Of a DNA stretch of 64,000 nucleotides, positions 29,001 to 44,000 are shown piece after piece. Positions within the stretch are counted from its first letter, which is position 1, and each line of letters begins with the position of its first letter. Below the pieces are notes generated by a model. It made no database searches and was not told the origin of the DNA. It saw nothing but the letters and a program-made list of their open reading frames with translations. The position numbers were made by a program, and so were the translations under genes. This stretch comes from Ptiloglossa arizonensis (taxonomy: Eukaryota; Arthropoda; Insecta; Hymenoptera; Colletidae), in contig NC_135053.1 of the NCBI RefSeq assembly GCF_051014685.1, positions 1,302,001-1,366,000 of the forward strand. Reading direction: 5' to 3'.

Positions 29001-32000
29001 TGTACGTACAATACCACTGTTGTGCTCGTTTAAGTGTATTAACCCTTTCACTGCTAGCAGCGTTCAGTCGACCAATACTACGTGAACATACAGAGAAGTT
29101 TGTTTTACATTTTACTATGATATTTCGGTTTTATGGTAAAGTTTTATGTTTTGAAGTTCAACAATTGATTTGTTACGCGTAAAATCTAACTTTAAGACGT
29201 TTGATGTAATATGAAGTCCAGCTAGCAGATTTACAACTCAGAGGGTAATATATTTTAGTATTTTATATTTTTATGAGATACAGTAATTTTACAATGACGA
29301 AAAAAATCTCTGGGCTCGATTAAAGGAGTCACGTATGTGGTCGCTCAAATTACACCGGTTTAATTTTAAGCGTTATTTTTGTTTTCCACTCATTCTCAAT
29401 TTTTTCAATCAGTTTTAACGCGCTACAAGTATGCGTTTACGCGTTAGAAGTGGAAAAGGAAAGATTTGTAAAGAAGAAAACGAAAGGAAATATAAAAAGT
29501 AGTTACCATTTGAGCGATATGTGAGAAAAATATAGAAAAAGAAGTAATTGTATGCACATATATATTTTATAACCTGTGAACTCGCGAGAAATGTACAGAT
29601 GTAAATCATGAGAAATGAAATGTTTTTATCGTAATGTCAAAAATTATATGCATCAGTGCCGAAAATGAATAAACATACACGTTTATTTAAATATGATGCT
29701 TTATAAATAATTATGATTATCGAATACAGAGTCTACTTTACATAATATAAATTATACAATACAAAAGATTTTGTTCACCGCTTTATCAAAGACGATCTTT
29801 GTTGAGAATAAAAGACTAGTATAACTCGAATATAATTAGTTAGTTCCAGTTTATCGTAAATTTCAACGAAGTATTACCATTATTTCTTACGTAATTAAAT
29901 GAGGATTGAAACAGAATATTGGGATAACAGTTTAATTAGTGAGTGTTAATCGATTATTGCTATGCGCGATGACGTGTAATGTTAAATAGATTACGGTCTG
30001 TTTGGATAATTATGTAAATAAATATTATCGGTTAATAAACAATTAGTAATTGGTATCTTTGTATTTGATTATACATACTCGCTGCTAAGTAGTACAGCAA
30101 ATCTTTTTGTATACAACAAATATTATCTGTAGATATTACAGGATATAAAACATACAATGAAATCGATAAAATACCGATAAATATTTACTTACGTCGATAA
30201 ATGTATATTTGCAATGAGATGTTCGAAATTAAGAAACGAAACAAGTGTGACTCTACTATTAACGACTTTTTCTGAATTTACAATGTGTACCTCTAAGTTT
30301 AATTTCCTGAAGATCTTTCTTTGATGGTTCACTCTCAACTGCCTTTATCTAACACGCGCACTATTACTCTCACCCACACACGAAAATATATAAGTGTTGC
30401 GTAAGACTACACAGACCCTTCTCCAACATAGTTGAAAGAAATGTAGTTGATGATTAACCGTTAGTAATAAATATCCATTACGATGAATAATCATGTGTAA
30501 TAGGGATAATTAAATCGAATATAATGAACGAACGTTACTCATTATTCATTAATCGCGACACGATCGTACCTCTTATTATGATTGATTTTATATGTTAATT
30601 GTATGTTATACCGAATACATGGTATACGTTATACCGGTACATTCATCGAAAATGCTAATTGAATATTTTTTTTGAAACAAACCGTTATACATCAGATATC
30701 AGTAGTTCTAAGTAAGGATATCGAGTGAGTTTTACTGGTGAAAACAAATATTTTACCATATACAAGAAAATATTATATAGTACTGTACAATACTCTCTAT
30801 TGTCACGATTCCTCTCTGTCAGGTTGTCACAAAGGTCCGCATTCCTTCCTGAAACTGCTCGTACTGTGTTATCTGTATCTCACTCGTATCTTTGATGTAT
30901 ACAAAAATAAGCGATGATAACGATAAAATGTCATCCACCTTTCTGTTAGCATATTGTGTTACAACTTGATCTCAAGTACGGTAACACAATTATTCAAGAT
31001 AAGAAAGAAACTGGAAAGTTTCACTAACACTTGGTTTCACAACGAAGATGATCTTCGAGACAAGTCTGTCTGCCAGAATAAAGTTTATTTCCTTTGGATA
31101 ATCAAATTTAAACTCGTAAAAATGATTCTTACGGTCATTACAATTAGTTACATATTATCTATTATTATCGTTTTATTCGAAATAAAGAAAAATGTAACAA
31201 AGGCGATATCATGTTTTGCAATCAACGATTATGTGACGTGTAAGTAGTGTTTTTGAAATTACGAGATATATAAAACGATTTAGGTGATGTTTTTATAAGT
31301 AAATTAGAACTATCTAGGTTAAAAGCGTTGAACTCTAGGTCGTGGAAAGGTGAAGAATATAATTTTTCGAACAAAAAGATACGGTAAGAAAAATGTGAAC
31401 GGTCTCGAGTAATCTTTGATAATTTTGACCCAATAAAAATAACAATTCTTTCCAAAACTTATCCGTCGAACTGTCATCTATAAATACAACATCAATAATA
31501 ACGAAAGTAAATCGAATTATTTTTTAATAAGAAGGTGAAACATTCCTGTTATAACCTAAAAAGTGAACATTTTATACGTGACGGTTCAACGTGACACGGT
31601 AGAACCTCGATAAATGCAACGTTGATGGTTGTACGAGAACCTCGTTCGTTGTCTCGTGTTGTCAAGTGGAAGGGATGGTTACTTAGCAACGAGTAAAGTT
31701 GGAGGTGGAAATAATAGGTAGTAATCATTGGTAGTGACATAGTGTCGCGTAAGTCAGGTTCCTTGTTATTGGATTGGTTACCCTGATCATCGCATGAATT
31801 TCGTTACTCGTAGAAATGTCCAACGCAGTTACTTTGCAATTATCGAGGTTCGACTGTAGCTTTATTAGTATTTTTCATTTCTGGAAGCAATCGGAGGAGG
31901 AGGGTTTAAACTTCGAGGGGGATAGAAATCGCTGCTACGGAAAAAGCAAATATTTCTCCTTGTAAAGTCTTGGGAAAAGTAAATCTGTGGGCGAGTTTCC

Positions 32001-35000
32001 AAAGTCAATACCGCTAACTTTGAGGGAGCACCGCGAAACTTGTTGCAGAGATATGAGTGTGTGATAACGCACGGGTAGTGCGTTAAGTGAACATATACAT
32101 AACAGGTGTACCAGTATACTTAGCGTTGTTAGCAGTTTTGTTTTACAATTGTCATAACGTAACACGTGACGACACGATTGACATGTACCGCTTTTGGGTT
32201 GTTTCGGTTTGCACGGAAAATACAGAAAATATCCTTGATTTCTAAATCATTTGCATTCGAAGAAACACAGAAACGCGACTCGCGATAAGGTTTAATTTCA
32301 TTAACTTGAATAAAATTTTCCATGTAATTTCAACGTTAAACAACTTTGAGTAACGCAGCATTTCTTTATGAAATTATCATCAGTTTCAACAGTGATAACT
32401 TCGGTGCTCTTGAACTTATTGGATTAAATCCGTGTCCGAAACATCGGTCTTTCGAATTTTACGATTAATTTATTCTTCAGCGATGCTATCGTTAGAAGAT
32501 GTAATTAAATCAACGTAATATGCGAATGTTGATCATTTCTGACATTTTATGATTATTTGAACATTTTATCATATAACAATCGGCATTTAATCAATTTATT
32601 ATTTCCTGTATTTCTCCTTCCGATTAAAATTCAATTCACCATTTCATTTAAACGTTTCCTTCGTATTTACGTTTCTATCACAAATTGGACTTATTCCTGG
32701 AAATAAATTAAATTAAATTGAATTAAATTGAACTAGGTTTTTCCTTCCTATTCATCGGTCGGTACTGATTTTACTCTAAAATTATTCCATTCAAGCTTCT
32801 ACATATATTCTGTTAATTTAATATTTTAATAGGAAATTAGTTGATGCTACAGTAATGGAACGTTTCTGATATTAAATTATATGGATAACGAGCATTGCTT
32901 TCTACACTACTTAACATACTGTTTGTATGTTGTCCCATCATTATTTTACTACTCTACAGTCTCAGACATATAGACCATATATGTTTTAAAAGTAGTGTTT
33001 ATTTGCAAAATAAAGATTGGACAATATATATTTAATAAATTACTAATTAACATAAGAATAAAGACCTTTCTGTTAACAATGTAATAAATGACACGTTATA
33101 TGTACTATATACAGATAGCCAAAGAAATTTCATCGTGAGTTTCATATAACATTAGTCGTATAAACTAACAGTAATTACATGAATAAATACGAGATATTTC
33201 TTATATTCTCATTTAAAGCTACTGATTTTATTGTTTTTCACTGGAAATTATTTTACGTTATCGCGCGCTAATTCTACTTAATGTTAAACCAACAAATGTA
33301 CGGTACTTTTTCCAAATATAAACATCCAGTACTGGTGAAATTGGATTATTTGCCATAACGATCAGATATTTCATACCGTATACAGTTCCATTCGTGCTCG
33401 CATCTAAATGGAGCCACTGGTTTAACTATCACGTTTGTTAAAATTGCGAGAGAAAATATAATATATCAAGTGAATCAATCGAGAAATATAATAATGAATA
33501 ATTGTAAAAAATAAAAGACAATAAATAGCGTTAGTAGTGATTTCTCGTGAAAATGTAAATAAAGGATGTGCGAACAACGCTTTATTTTCGAGAAAATCAA
33601 TTTTGAAAGTTTATCCGGTACGTATGTACTTAATTGAACCTTTCGACGTTCGATTGAAATTGCAATCGTTTACACACATAAATAACGTATTTCACGGTTA
33701 ATGTTAATCGAATGAAAATTTATGGAAAAATTACCGTTACGATTATTCGAAAAAAAAATTCTTCTCTGCCGCAATGTTTTAAGCGTCCCGTCGTAGTGAC
33801 ATATGCAAAACGAGAGGAGAGTTTTCACGTAGCCATAACTGAAGAAAGATGATGCCATTCCTCATACGTCCACCGCACTCGCAATTCAGTTAGACGATCG
33901 ATTATTGGACAATGTAAAAAGTACAGAAGCTACGAGTATACGTAGATGGCGATTATCGTGTGTATGTATGATACACTTGGTCCTCTAGTAGTTCAATTTA
34001 ACGGAGATGAATCCATGAAAACCGGAGAATGACATTTTACTTGGATCAGCAATTTAAAACAGTCCTCCATAAACTCAGTTTTCTCTCGCAATAATACAAT
34101 AGATACAGAAAACCAATGTAGCTAAATGTATCAATTTGGCTTTTCCTCATAACCGACCTTTTGTGACAGTCGCTGAACTTATTTTACGACCTTGTATTAT
34201 GGGTCGTTGCATTTGTCTTAACAATTATTATCGGAAGATAAATTTAAAAACATAGAGTTCCATTTAAAGGAATAGAGGCAACCTTGCTAGCTTAGCAGCA
34301 ACTTTACCTATAGAAATATCGTTAACACCATACGATGGTAACATCATTCTCCTTTACTGTGCAACTTGTTTTTGGCATATCGGACATAATAAATTAATCA
34401 TTTGTTGCTCTTTTATTTATTCGTTGAGAAGTCATTAGGGAAAAAAATTACTGGTTGGGCTCTCTATAGCAAACACAATTGTATAATTAATTACAGGCAT
34501 AAACGTATCGTCTAGATTCTTTTGGATCTCTTCAGGGATCTAAATGATAAAAATATTGAAAATTAATGTACATTATTTAATTACACAAAATGTGATACAA
34601 CGATAAAAAGATGTATGCAATTATATAAATTTTTTATCTTCTTTGAAAACAATGGAGGTACAAATAGTTAATGGACCATAATGTTTTGCCTTGAGAGAAA
34701 AATGTCTACTGAAATATTTACAATCGAAGATTATTATTCAAAATTACTAATTGTACTAAGCAAATTTTTATTTCATTCTTTTTACCTCTTAATTAAGGGC
34801 ATCTTCAGAAATGAGTAATATTGTATTATATATAAGAACACATAGTCTGAGAATATATAATATAATGTAAAAGAGAAGATTCCAATATTAGTGACAATAA
34901 TTATAATTATATAATAGAAAAATGTACACAGCTATGTTCTTTTATTCCCTTTTGTTATATGTTTTTTACGTTATCTTTTACCTCTATTATTACTTTCGTA

Positions 35001-38000
35001 TATATTTTCTTTCCTTGGTTCTGCACACGTTTTCTTATACCTCGGTTTAAAATACGTACCGTTATAGAAACCAGTACTCCAAGTTATTATTTACCATTGT
35101 ACATCTGATTTCATACGTCTTCTTGTACCATGTATTGCTTCAATCACGTTACAAATGCTTCGACTGGCAAACACTGGTTCTGTCAGTGTACATTTTACCT
35201 ATAATACTTAATTTATAGATATATTGAAAAATAATTGTAATTTTTGCCTTTAATCTAATTCTTGTGTAAGTATTCTCAACCAATAAAATTCATTAATAAT
35301 TATCGTTTAATGTAACTTTCTACTCCTGCTCAGTTAACATCGTATTCACAAAAAGAAAGAACATAACAACAATTAAGGGAAATCAAACGACTGACACATT
35401 TTAAAGAATAATAACCTACTTTTATCGGCTAATAAATTTATAAATTGTCTCTACATCGCAACGATTTTTGGTATTGATACCAAGGCATATTTAAATAATA
35501 ACATTTAACGCATATTGAAATAATAGCGTTTAATAAACCGTGTAACAACTTTAATCACATGTTCAACGAAACCACCTATACATGTCTACCATACGCATGC
35601 AGTTTATTTTGTTATATATCGATCGGACAGTATTCTGCATCAACGAGAATACTTTTATAATGTTGTGATAACCAGCAGCTATTTTTTCATCGACAGCATC
35701 ATCGTAAAATACGACATGCACGTTTTAGACAGCTTAAAATTAAAGCGCATTTGTTATTAAATACTATTCACAATCTATAATGAATTATTTACGGCTACAT
35801 TCGTATTGTTACATACCATTCCGAAATTTTCTATATTCATTTCGTATAATCCACCCGCGGTCAATGCACATGGTTTGTTGCTCCTCATTTGCATTATGCG
35901 AAGTATTTTTTGCATTTTTATCGGTGTACAGTACCAGCTGGATGCGTATCTATTACAAAATCCACGAAAGGTTACTCTCGAATCGATTTTATCGAGATAA
36001 AAAGCATTTTCGCTTCCCTGTATCGCGTTCATGTTGAAAACATACATTATGGTAGTTAATTCTAAACTATGATCCACGAGAACTTGTCCAGGTAGACTGA
36101 GGATGAATAAATGAAATTTCTGAGCAAGGAAGAAAACACCATGTCTGAAAGCTTGAGTAGGTTCGTTCAAATGTATAACGGTCTGATAAACAAAATGTGC
36201 CTCTGTTTAACGGATCCTTAAAGAAAGAAACGTTGTCGCGCTAAATTTCTCTTACTTGAAAAGCTGTGATGCTAATACCCATCATGTTGAGTCCCATCTG
36301 AATTAAGTAATTATTTCGGTTTATTTCATCCAAGAACTTGAAGAATCTCGAAACAGAATAAAATAACGAATTAGTCGTATTATGTAAAGTATTCGAAAGG
36401 ATTTACGTTCTAATTTGATATTATTTAATTGTTACGAACCTGATGGCCTCTTTGTGGGCTATCACACACTGTCTGATTTCTTCGTATCCATCGTCCATTA
36501 GGAAATATTTATTTCTTTTAGTCGCATCGTTATTTTCCGTTGCTTTCTTAACCTTATATCTGTATTTATCAGAATTACTCGAATAAACAAGCGTGATGTT
36601 TATTTCTACGAAAGTAACGGATATGAAAATTGATGAACTATATGCCGAATGCAGTTGTTACGCATTTGAAATTGCTTCGTATTCGATTTGTTCCTGAACA
36701 TTCACAATTCGTGGAAATGCAACGACGTTACACATAATAATGTCCGACGCGAACAATCTTTCAAGAAATTTAAATATTTTTCAGAGTATGTCGCGCGAAG
36801 CGAGCTATTTCTATTTCTTTCAGGATTATTAACAACGCTGAAATGTTTTGTTCGTAATTAGATTTGATGCATTGGAGAAACATTTTAGCCTATTTTATCG
36901 AGTTAAAGATTTATGAGAAGAAAATTTCAAATGTAACAGGGCCATTTTTTGAAAGAAAATGCCTTTTGATCTTCTTTGTACTTCTTTTTCCACTTGAAAT
37001 TGCAGAATGCACAGTGTGCATCGCTATAATGAATCGTGATTGTGACTATGTAGCTCATTGTGCAATGTTTCAAATTTTACGGATATATTTACCCGCATAC
37101 GGTGAACATTCCAGAAGCGTGATGAGTTATGATCATGTACAAAGAATCTACGGTGACTATAACTACTACTACAATAACTGAAGAGAAAGCCAAATGAAGA
37201 TACATGATATAAAAATAGTCCTGGTTGTCCACAAAATAATAAACTTTCAGTATTTGGTTCCGTTTTCGAGATACATTTAGCGGTACAATAATATCCAACA
37301 CGGGGTTGAACAACGGAAGTGATGTAAATAATGCCACAGCCGATAATAAGCATACTGAAAAGCATACGTATAATTGGTCTGTAATTATAAGTACACGAAA
37401 TACAGCGTGTTAATACAAACATGGACCCTTTTTTCGGGATAGATTTCTCGTACCAATATAAATCAAAAAGTGAGATATCATTTTACAATCGAAGAGAGAT
37501 TTCTTATAACGAGACACAAATATCGACTTATAACGAGACAATATTGTACTCGTATATATACGAGTATACAATAACTTGTATTTTCACGCAAAATTAAGGT
37601 TGTAAACATATTTCAACGCGTGATGTTATTTTACGCGACATTGATATATGGGTACACATATGTTGACTAATCTTCCTTATTTCAGTGTACTTAATAAACC
37701 TTAAATATAGTTAAATTTTATGCAAATAAACTTTTTCCCTATTTTATTCGATAAAGAAGTTAAATTAAATTCTATTCGTTGCATACTTGAATTACACTTT
37801 CTTTGATTAAAACAGTATTAAAGCTATGCACTGAAAATTATTGTAACGATACATTTCTATTAATTTTCATTCATTCGTCTTTATTAATTTTATTTATACT
37901 GGCACGGACCAATAATTGATTTCAAAGAAAGAGCCTATATTCTTGTACCCGCATTGTACATTCTTCAAATTTTATCACACGAAAATATTCAAATTGGATA

Positions 38001-41000
38001 CTTATTGAAAATTACGACAAAATACTTACTTCTGTACATTTGCGCAATTTTACTTCCTTTTCCGGTGATTACATCTAGGTAATGCACTTCGTTATGGAGC
38101 TTCAATATTTCCCATTCTTCCTTCACGGTGTTAAATATTTCTCTGAACTATAATATTGTGGATATCTATGATTCTGTACATTTAATAATTGCTCCTTTCG
38201 CAATAGAAATTTTACATACATTCGCTCTGTTGAACTGGAGGCTTAATAATTTGATAAAACTGTCAACAGCTGCAATTAAATGTGGTAGACACTCGATGAT
38301 TCCATCCCAATCCTTGGCTCTTATCGATCTATGTATCTCGAATAACTATCAAATTCCATGTTGCGATTGTGTAACAATATCGTCTGATTATTTACTTTCA
38401 TACATAGGATTTGTTAATTTTACAATGTTCTTATTTGATGTTTTATGGCAGCATATATTAACGAATTAACGTCTTCTACTTACCGTTGGTATTATCATGC
38501 TACTGATAATACTTATCAACACAACTAGCTTTATTTTATTATTAAGTTTTGTTTGAGATGGATACTGTCCCAAAAATATCAAGTACTTCCTAAGCGATTG
38601 GTAGTAAGGAATATCGAATACACTGTTTTCTAGTTTCTCGTCTTTCTGAAGCACTGAATGGTTAAAACTTAATTGAAGAATATACTGTACAAGCCACAGT
38701 ATAGTATCGGTAAAGTATCATGTTATAGTAAAAGTATACTAGCTCATTGGTTACAAAAGAAAATCATTTACGTTCTTCTTGGTTAGAATAAGATTTCTCT
38801 TTTTAAATTTCGAAGTGTCCAATGGTAATAGCGGTTCTAACGATCTGCATAACGGAAAAGTTTTTCGCCAATCTGGTCTGTCAACAACACGAAAGTGAAT
38901 TTTTTTTACATTTAACTGTGAGAGAATAGTGACGTTAAGTCAATCGATTGTTCGCCCTTCAATTTTGAACGCTTGGTGTCGTTGCGTGAAGTGCAAAAGC
39001 GAAGTAAATACAGGATTTTCACGTCACGGCCGATAGCAGACACGTTTCTGACAGTCAAATCGTGTTATTCATTTATTTATAAGTCCAACTCCGAACGACG
39101 AAACGTACAATTTGTGAAATGTCACATCGTATTTGCGTGGAGTCGATGACAGAGATGTAGATGCGTTCATAAATTAAATGAGGCGTGAAGAAGCATGGAT
39201 TTATGGTCGCAAAAAGGAACAAACATAGTAGAGGAACAAGCGAATAAACAACGGTAACGTTTTTTCTATTGACCACCGGCAAGTATTGTATTCAGAGAAG
39301 GATTCAAGTTACGGTGTGTCTCTCCAATGTTCTTGTTTAATCAGCACGAAGCTTCCTGTTTCCATAATCGAAAAGATTCAGATTTTATCCACTAATGAAG
39401 CGCAAAATGCTTATATTTGTCATTATATATTCACGAGAGTATAATCAATGAGTAAGATTGGCAAGATTTTTCTCATGAAAATTAGTCCAAATATGGTACG
39501 ACTCGAAATACTTGTAATTATATTCTTCCCTGTATTATTCTTTCTTCTCTTGCATTGTTAAGGGCAATTTTCCTAAGAAATAACAGACCCATTTGTCGTA
39601 AAAGACCACAGCGTGCTTTGTTTTCTTAACCTTAAAACGTCCTTCCATTCTACTATAAACTCAGAGCTTTTGAATCAAAAATGTTCTAAATCTATGGATC
39701 CCATTTCTAACTTTGCAATACAATGAGAGAATTAAGGAAATAGAAGAGTATCCAGTACCACCTGTTTCATAATCGTAATAGACTTAATTATAGAAAAATG
39801 ATATATTATGAAGACGCAATGGGTCGAAAAAGATCCAAGAAACGAAACCATTAAGGTTCACGAAACAGTTACGTCTCCAGTTTCACTTTGTCGATATAAT
39901 TTATCTACCAAGCCCTCGAGGACCAACTCTATTCAATGTTATTCGAGATTCTATTTTGAAGATGCATTTTCGAACACGAAAACGGATCGCATATCGTAAT
40001 TTCATAGCAACATTGGAAACGCAACTGATAAATATAATGTTATTGTACCACATATATGTATACTTTCAACTATTTATCCTATGTTCATAGCGCGGTTCAA
40101 CTTTAAACTTATTCAAAGCTTATTCAAATACAAATTTTTATCGTTCGATAGAATTTGATAAATACTTATTTAAATAATTGTTCGATCGAATATGTGTCAC
40201 GAATAAATCAATATAGATGGCTTTATTTGTCGTAAAATGTTTGCATATCTCTATTTCGAAGTCAAATTGAAATTTTGTGAATCTGTTTGGCATGTAACTG
40301 ACAATAACAATAGTCGTTCCATTTCCCTAAAATTTTATATAAAATTATAGCACCTAGTACCGCCATCTTGTCCATTTTATATCCATATATTACATAGTAT
40401 AGCGAGTGGATTTTCTTCATTGACATTCCCAAATTGCACTATTTCGTAATTTAAGTTCTGAACAATAATGCAGGGAAAACTCCGTAACAATTAACAGAAT
40501 AAACATTGTCAAATAACGTTACTATAAAATATTCATTTTGTAATTATATTTTTTATTACATTCTTGTCGTCGAGCAAGAACCTAGACATATGTCCACACT
40601 TATGAAACATTATGACACGATGTGCACTCTGTCGATGGACAAATTCTTCAATCTTTTTGGGACACAATTTTAAAAAAAAGGAAAAATGACTGACATCAAA
40701 ATGGAGCATTTAATCTCCACATTGATCTACATCAACACCATCTCGTAGAAAACGTGAAAACTTTCCGATCAACGTGATACATGTATTAACAGATTTGTCA
40801 ATGTTCACCCTTAGCGTCTACCATATTTTCATTCGGCGATGTTCATTTAGGTAGAAAGATTCGTTTGTTCCTGACCACGATGCAATTGTACGAAATTGAT
40901 TAAAATGAAACAAATCTCACCGGCAAAATTCATTCTTCCCATATTGATACATTCAATGTCCACGTGAATCGTTTCAAAGCGAGACCGTGGAACGAAAGAA

Positions 41001-44000
41001 ATGTTCCGCGATGATGCGAACAGTGCAGTTTACTTTCCTCAAGGTACGTAGCTTGTGAACGAAACTTTCGTAGAGGTATTCTGTTCAGAGTTCTTGAGAA
41101 AACTATTGACCACGTTTCGGACGGAGACGTTTTTCTTTACAATTTCAAACGTCTTTGTTGATGAACGAATATTGAATTGAAATATTCATCGACGAAAAGT
41201 CACGCGCCAATTTCCAAGATCTTGATGCGAACGCAAATTGGTAACGATTATGTTTGAAATATTAAGGATATTCCGTACATTTTCGATTTGTGAGAACAAG
41301 GGACTGAGGTTCGCGAAACCGGTCATTTTCTCATCCGTTTCGTATTTGTCGTAATTTAAAAACGGTTCTGTAATGTATACCTGTCGGTTGAATAGATCGA
41401 TGCACGGTTATAGTTAATAGTCGAAGAGGACGAAAAGCGAGAGAGGGGGGGACAGATGTGGATTACACTGTCAGCTGAATGGTAAATGTCGTACATGCAT
41501 TTTAGAATTCTAAAAGGACTGACGGTACAATACGGACTAGTATTACAGTTGCCGCTAAATCAATTGGCCGGTCAGGGCCATAGAGAGGTGCTTGCTATAT
41601 CGCTTGGCTAGTACGCCATTGTGTCTCTCGTCTCTTCGCTTTGTCCGATTGTCTGCTTCAACCCTTTCAGACTTGGAATTTAGACATGTCCTGTGGTCGG
41701 GTTTCGTTGACTGAAAATTCTTTTCTGGAACAGTTTTGGACAAATTAAAACTCCACGGTGCACAGTGTACTGTTTCATAAGTATACATGTGAACACAATG
41801 AAAATGCGTGAATATAAATTATACGTGAAAAAATTATCGCGTCCAAGGGATTACGAAAATGTGACAAGTTGAACATTGAAAATTTTCTTTCAAAACAGAT
41901 ATGTAATTTAATCAAATGTTTACTCGTTACCTAAAAGTTCTGTATCAAACTGCAAACATTCTAGATTTTGTTAAAAAAATTTTATTCGTGTAAAGGTTAC
42001 GGTCGATCACCTACAGCTACTCTGCCTGAATAGATGGAAGATACATCTAATGATTAAATCATCTGAAATGAAAAAATAAGAAAATTCGTTAAGCGTACGA
42101 ATTTTTATTATTTTACGTGTCTTGTGTATTGGTTGTAAATGAAACATTGAATTTTTTACCATACATCTTTGCATTCTTTTGACCATAAAGCAGAAAGTTT
42201 CTCGAAAAAAAATCCAACTTTTTAATAACAATTATTATATTTATAGCTTAAAGTGTGTACTTTTAGGTAATGAGTTACCGTGTCGTGAGTTCTTAAAATA
42301 AATAGGAAAATATGAATAATAAAATATAAAAAAGTAGTAAGTCGTGTCACTTTTTCAAATATGGAAGTGAGCTGCACTGATTTTACATGAAAAGATTGTT
42401 TGAGAATGATTAACAAGGAGTGTAAATAGGGTGTATACATCGAGAAGCAACGAAATTCAGTAACAGTGAGCCTTTGCCAGAGATTGGTAGAATTTTATTC
42501 GAAAAATAGATGACAAATAAACACGATGTGCAGAAATTTATTCGTGACGTTTATTTGATTGGATCGTTATTCGAATACGTTATTATTCGTTCAATACGAA
42601 ATGTAATTTCAGTCTGTAAATAAAGTTCTAATTTTGATTCGATAAGTAACGGATAAAATGTTATGTGTGTTGTATTCGTTACTCAGAACTTTCATTTTGT
42701 ATAAGAATTTTATTCATCTCTGGTTTTCACTTATCTGTATAGTCAATAGCCGTAAATCGAAAGGTACGCGCACAGAATTAAATCTTCCAATGAGAAGTTT
42801 TATTGTTTTATTTTTCACCGCGTCCTTTTGAGAGTGTTGCCAATGAATTCGAGATATATTTCCGATCGAAATGAGTCCAAAATTAGTTTTTCATTACGTA
42901 TGTTTGGTACGCGTATTTGCAATATTCAGAAATGATTCCAATAACGTATAATTAGAAATATTCTCTGTTTGGACTTATTTTGATCGGGGAAACCTCATTA
43001 AACGAAAGGCAGTACAAGTGGTCTGACAACGACATAACGAATGTTATACAAATTTAAATTTTCATTAGTGGATCAAATTCAATACAGTGCACATGTCGAA
43101 TCGTTCACGGTTGTTGTCATTTAAATTCACATGGGCGGAGGGTTGAGTAAAAATGAGGAAGTAAAAGTTGTAGACCCTATAGATGTAATATTTTTGGTAA
43201 AATAATTCGTACAACTATCCTTGATGCTACTCCACTACTCAATGGTAAAATGGAGACAGTTTTGGTCTTGCAGATACCAATAGAATTACACCAACTCTGA
43301 ACAACTATAGTAGGATTGAAATCAATCAACCGTACAAGGCTACCAAAGATATCCCTTCGTACTGTTAGGCTTTTACTCAGCTTTACGTTTTGCTTCTTCG
43401 TAAAACCATACCGTTTCTGTCTCCCGAATAGAGTGGCAAGCTGACGTGACTCACAGTCGAGTAAATGGCATTTAGCCGCCAATTGAATTTGATCCGACCT
43501 TATCTACAAACGATTCTAAACGACCAAAGTCGTAACAATCACTCTATGTTCTTAAATTACACGTCACAGATTGCACACTTACACTGTACGTTCTTTCTAT
43601 CTCAAACTTCTACGATCTTCGAATCACTTATAAGTGATAAACCACTTGTTAGAAAACATTCGAATACAATGATCCTTCAAAGTCAAAGGTGAGTTTTCCA
43701 ACAAGAAAGCCCAGCTCGCAAAATAAAAACAACTCAGAAATAGTTTTGGAACCATGCCTCAAAGTTCATTCCAACTAAGCACTGGTTCTTTGGTAGCTCA
43801 GATTTGAATCCACTTAATTATGAATTGTGGTCAGGGCTGAAGAATATGGTTTGTGAAACTTCTTATAAGGATTTGAGTAGCCAAATGAATACCTTGACAA
43901 AGGCAACTTCTGAAATCGTGAATCTGTATCTATTGTAAATTCAGATTATAATATACAGTTTATTATAATATGCAAGGATCTTGCGTATCCAGTCGTACAA

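Larger units (their letters stand above)
26967..35678. other. GT92 intron 1, third part
   Basis: Noncoding apart from a doubtful hydrophobic open frame at 30954-31247. Contains the GC-rich patch at 28 kb, a piggyBac-like end at 29.04 kb, the pogo-like MITE at 31.6 kb and a possible hAT end at 27.2 kb (CAATGGTTCTCAGTCTCTTT). The rest is AT-rich with nothing recognised. Confidence 0.5.

Noticed and set aside
30954..31247. Hydrophobic 97-codon open frame, considered as a chemoreceptor exon
   Set aside because: Has a membrane-like segment but none of the receptor signatures, and no neighbouring exons or matching splice phases.
37024..37422. 132-codon minus-strand open frame over odorant receptor exon 4
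   Set aside because: Wrong frame; the receptor motifs (PVLDIIVPLN, TVDSLYMIITHHASG) are in the neighbouring frame.
38128..38469. 113-codon + strand open frame
   Set aside because: It is the antisense of odorant receptor exons 2 and 3 and their introns.
43177..43482. 101-codon minus-strand open frame
   Set aside because: Lies within the region of the dead Tc1/mariner copy, which is coded on the other strand where it can be read; no independent support.
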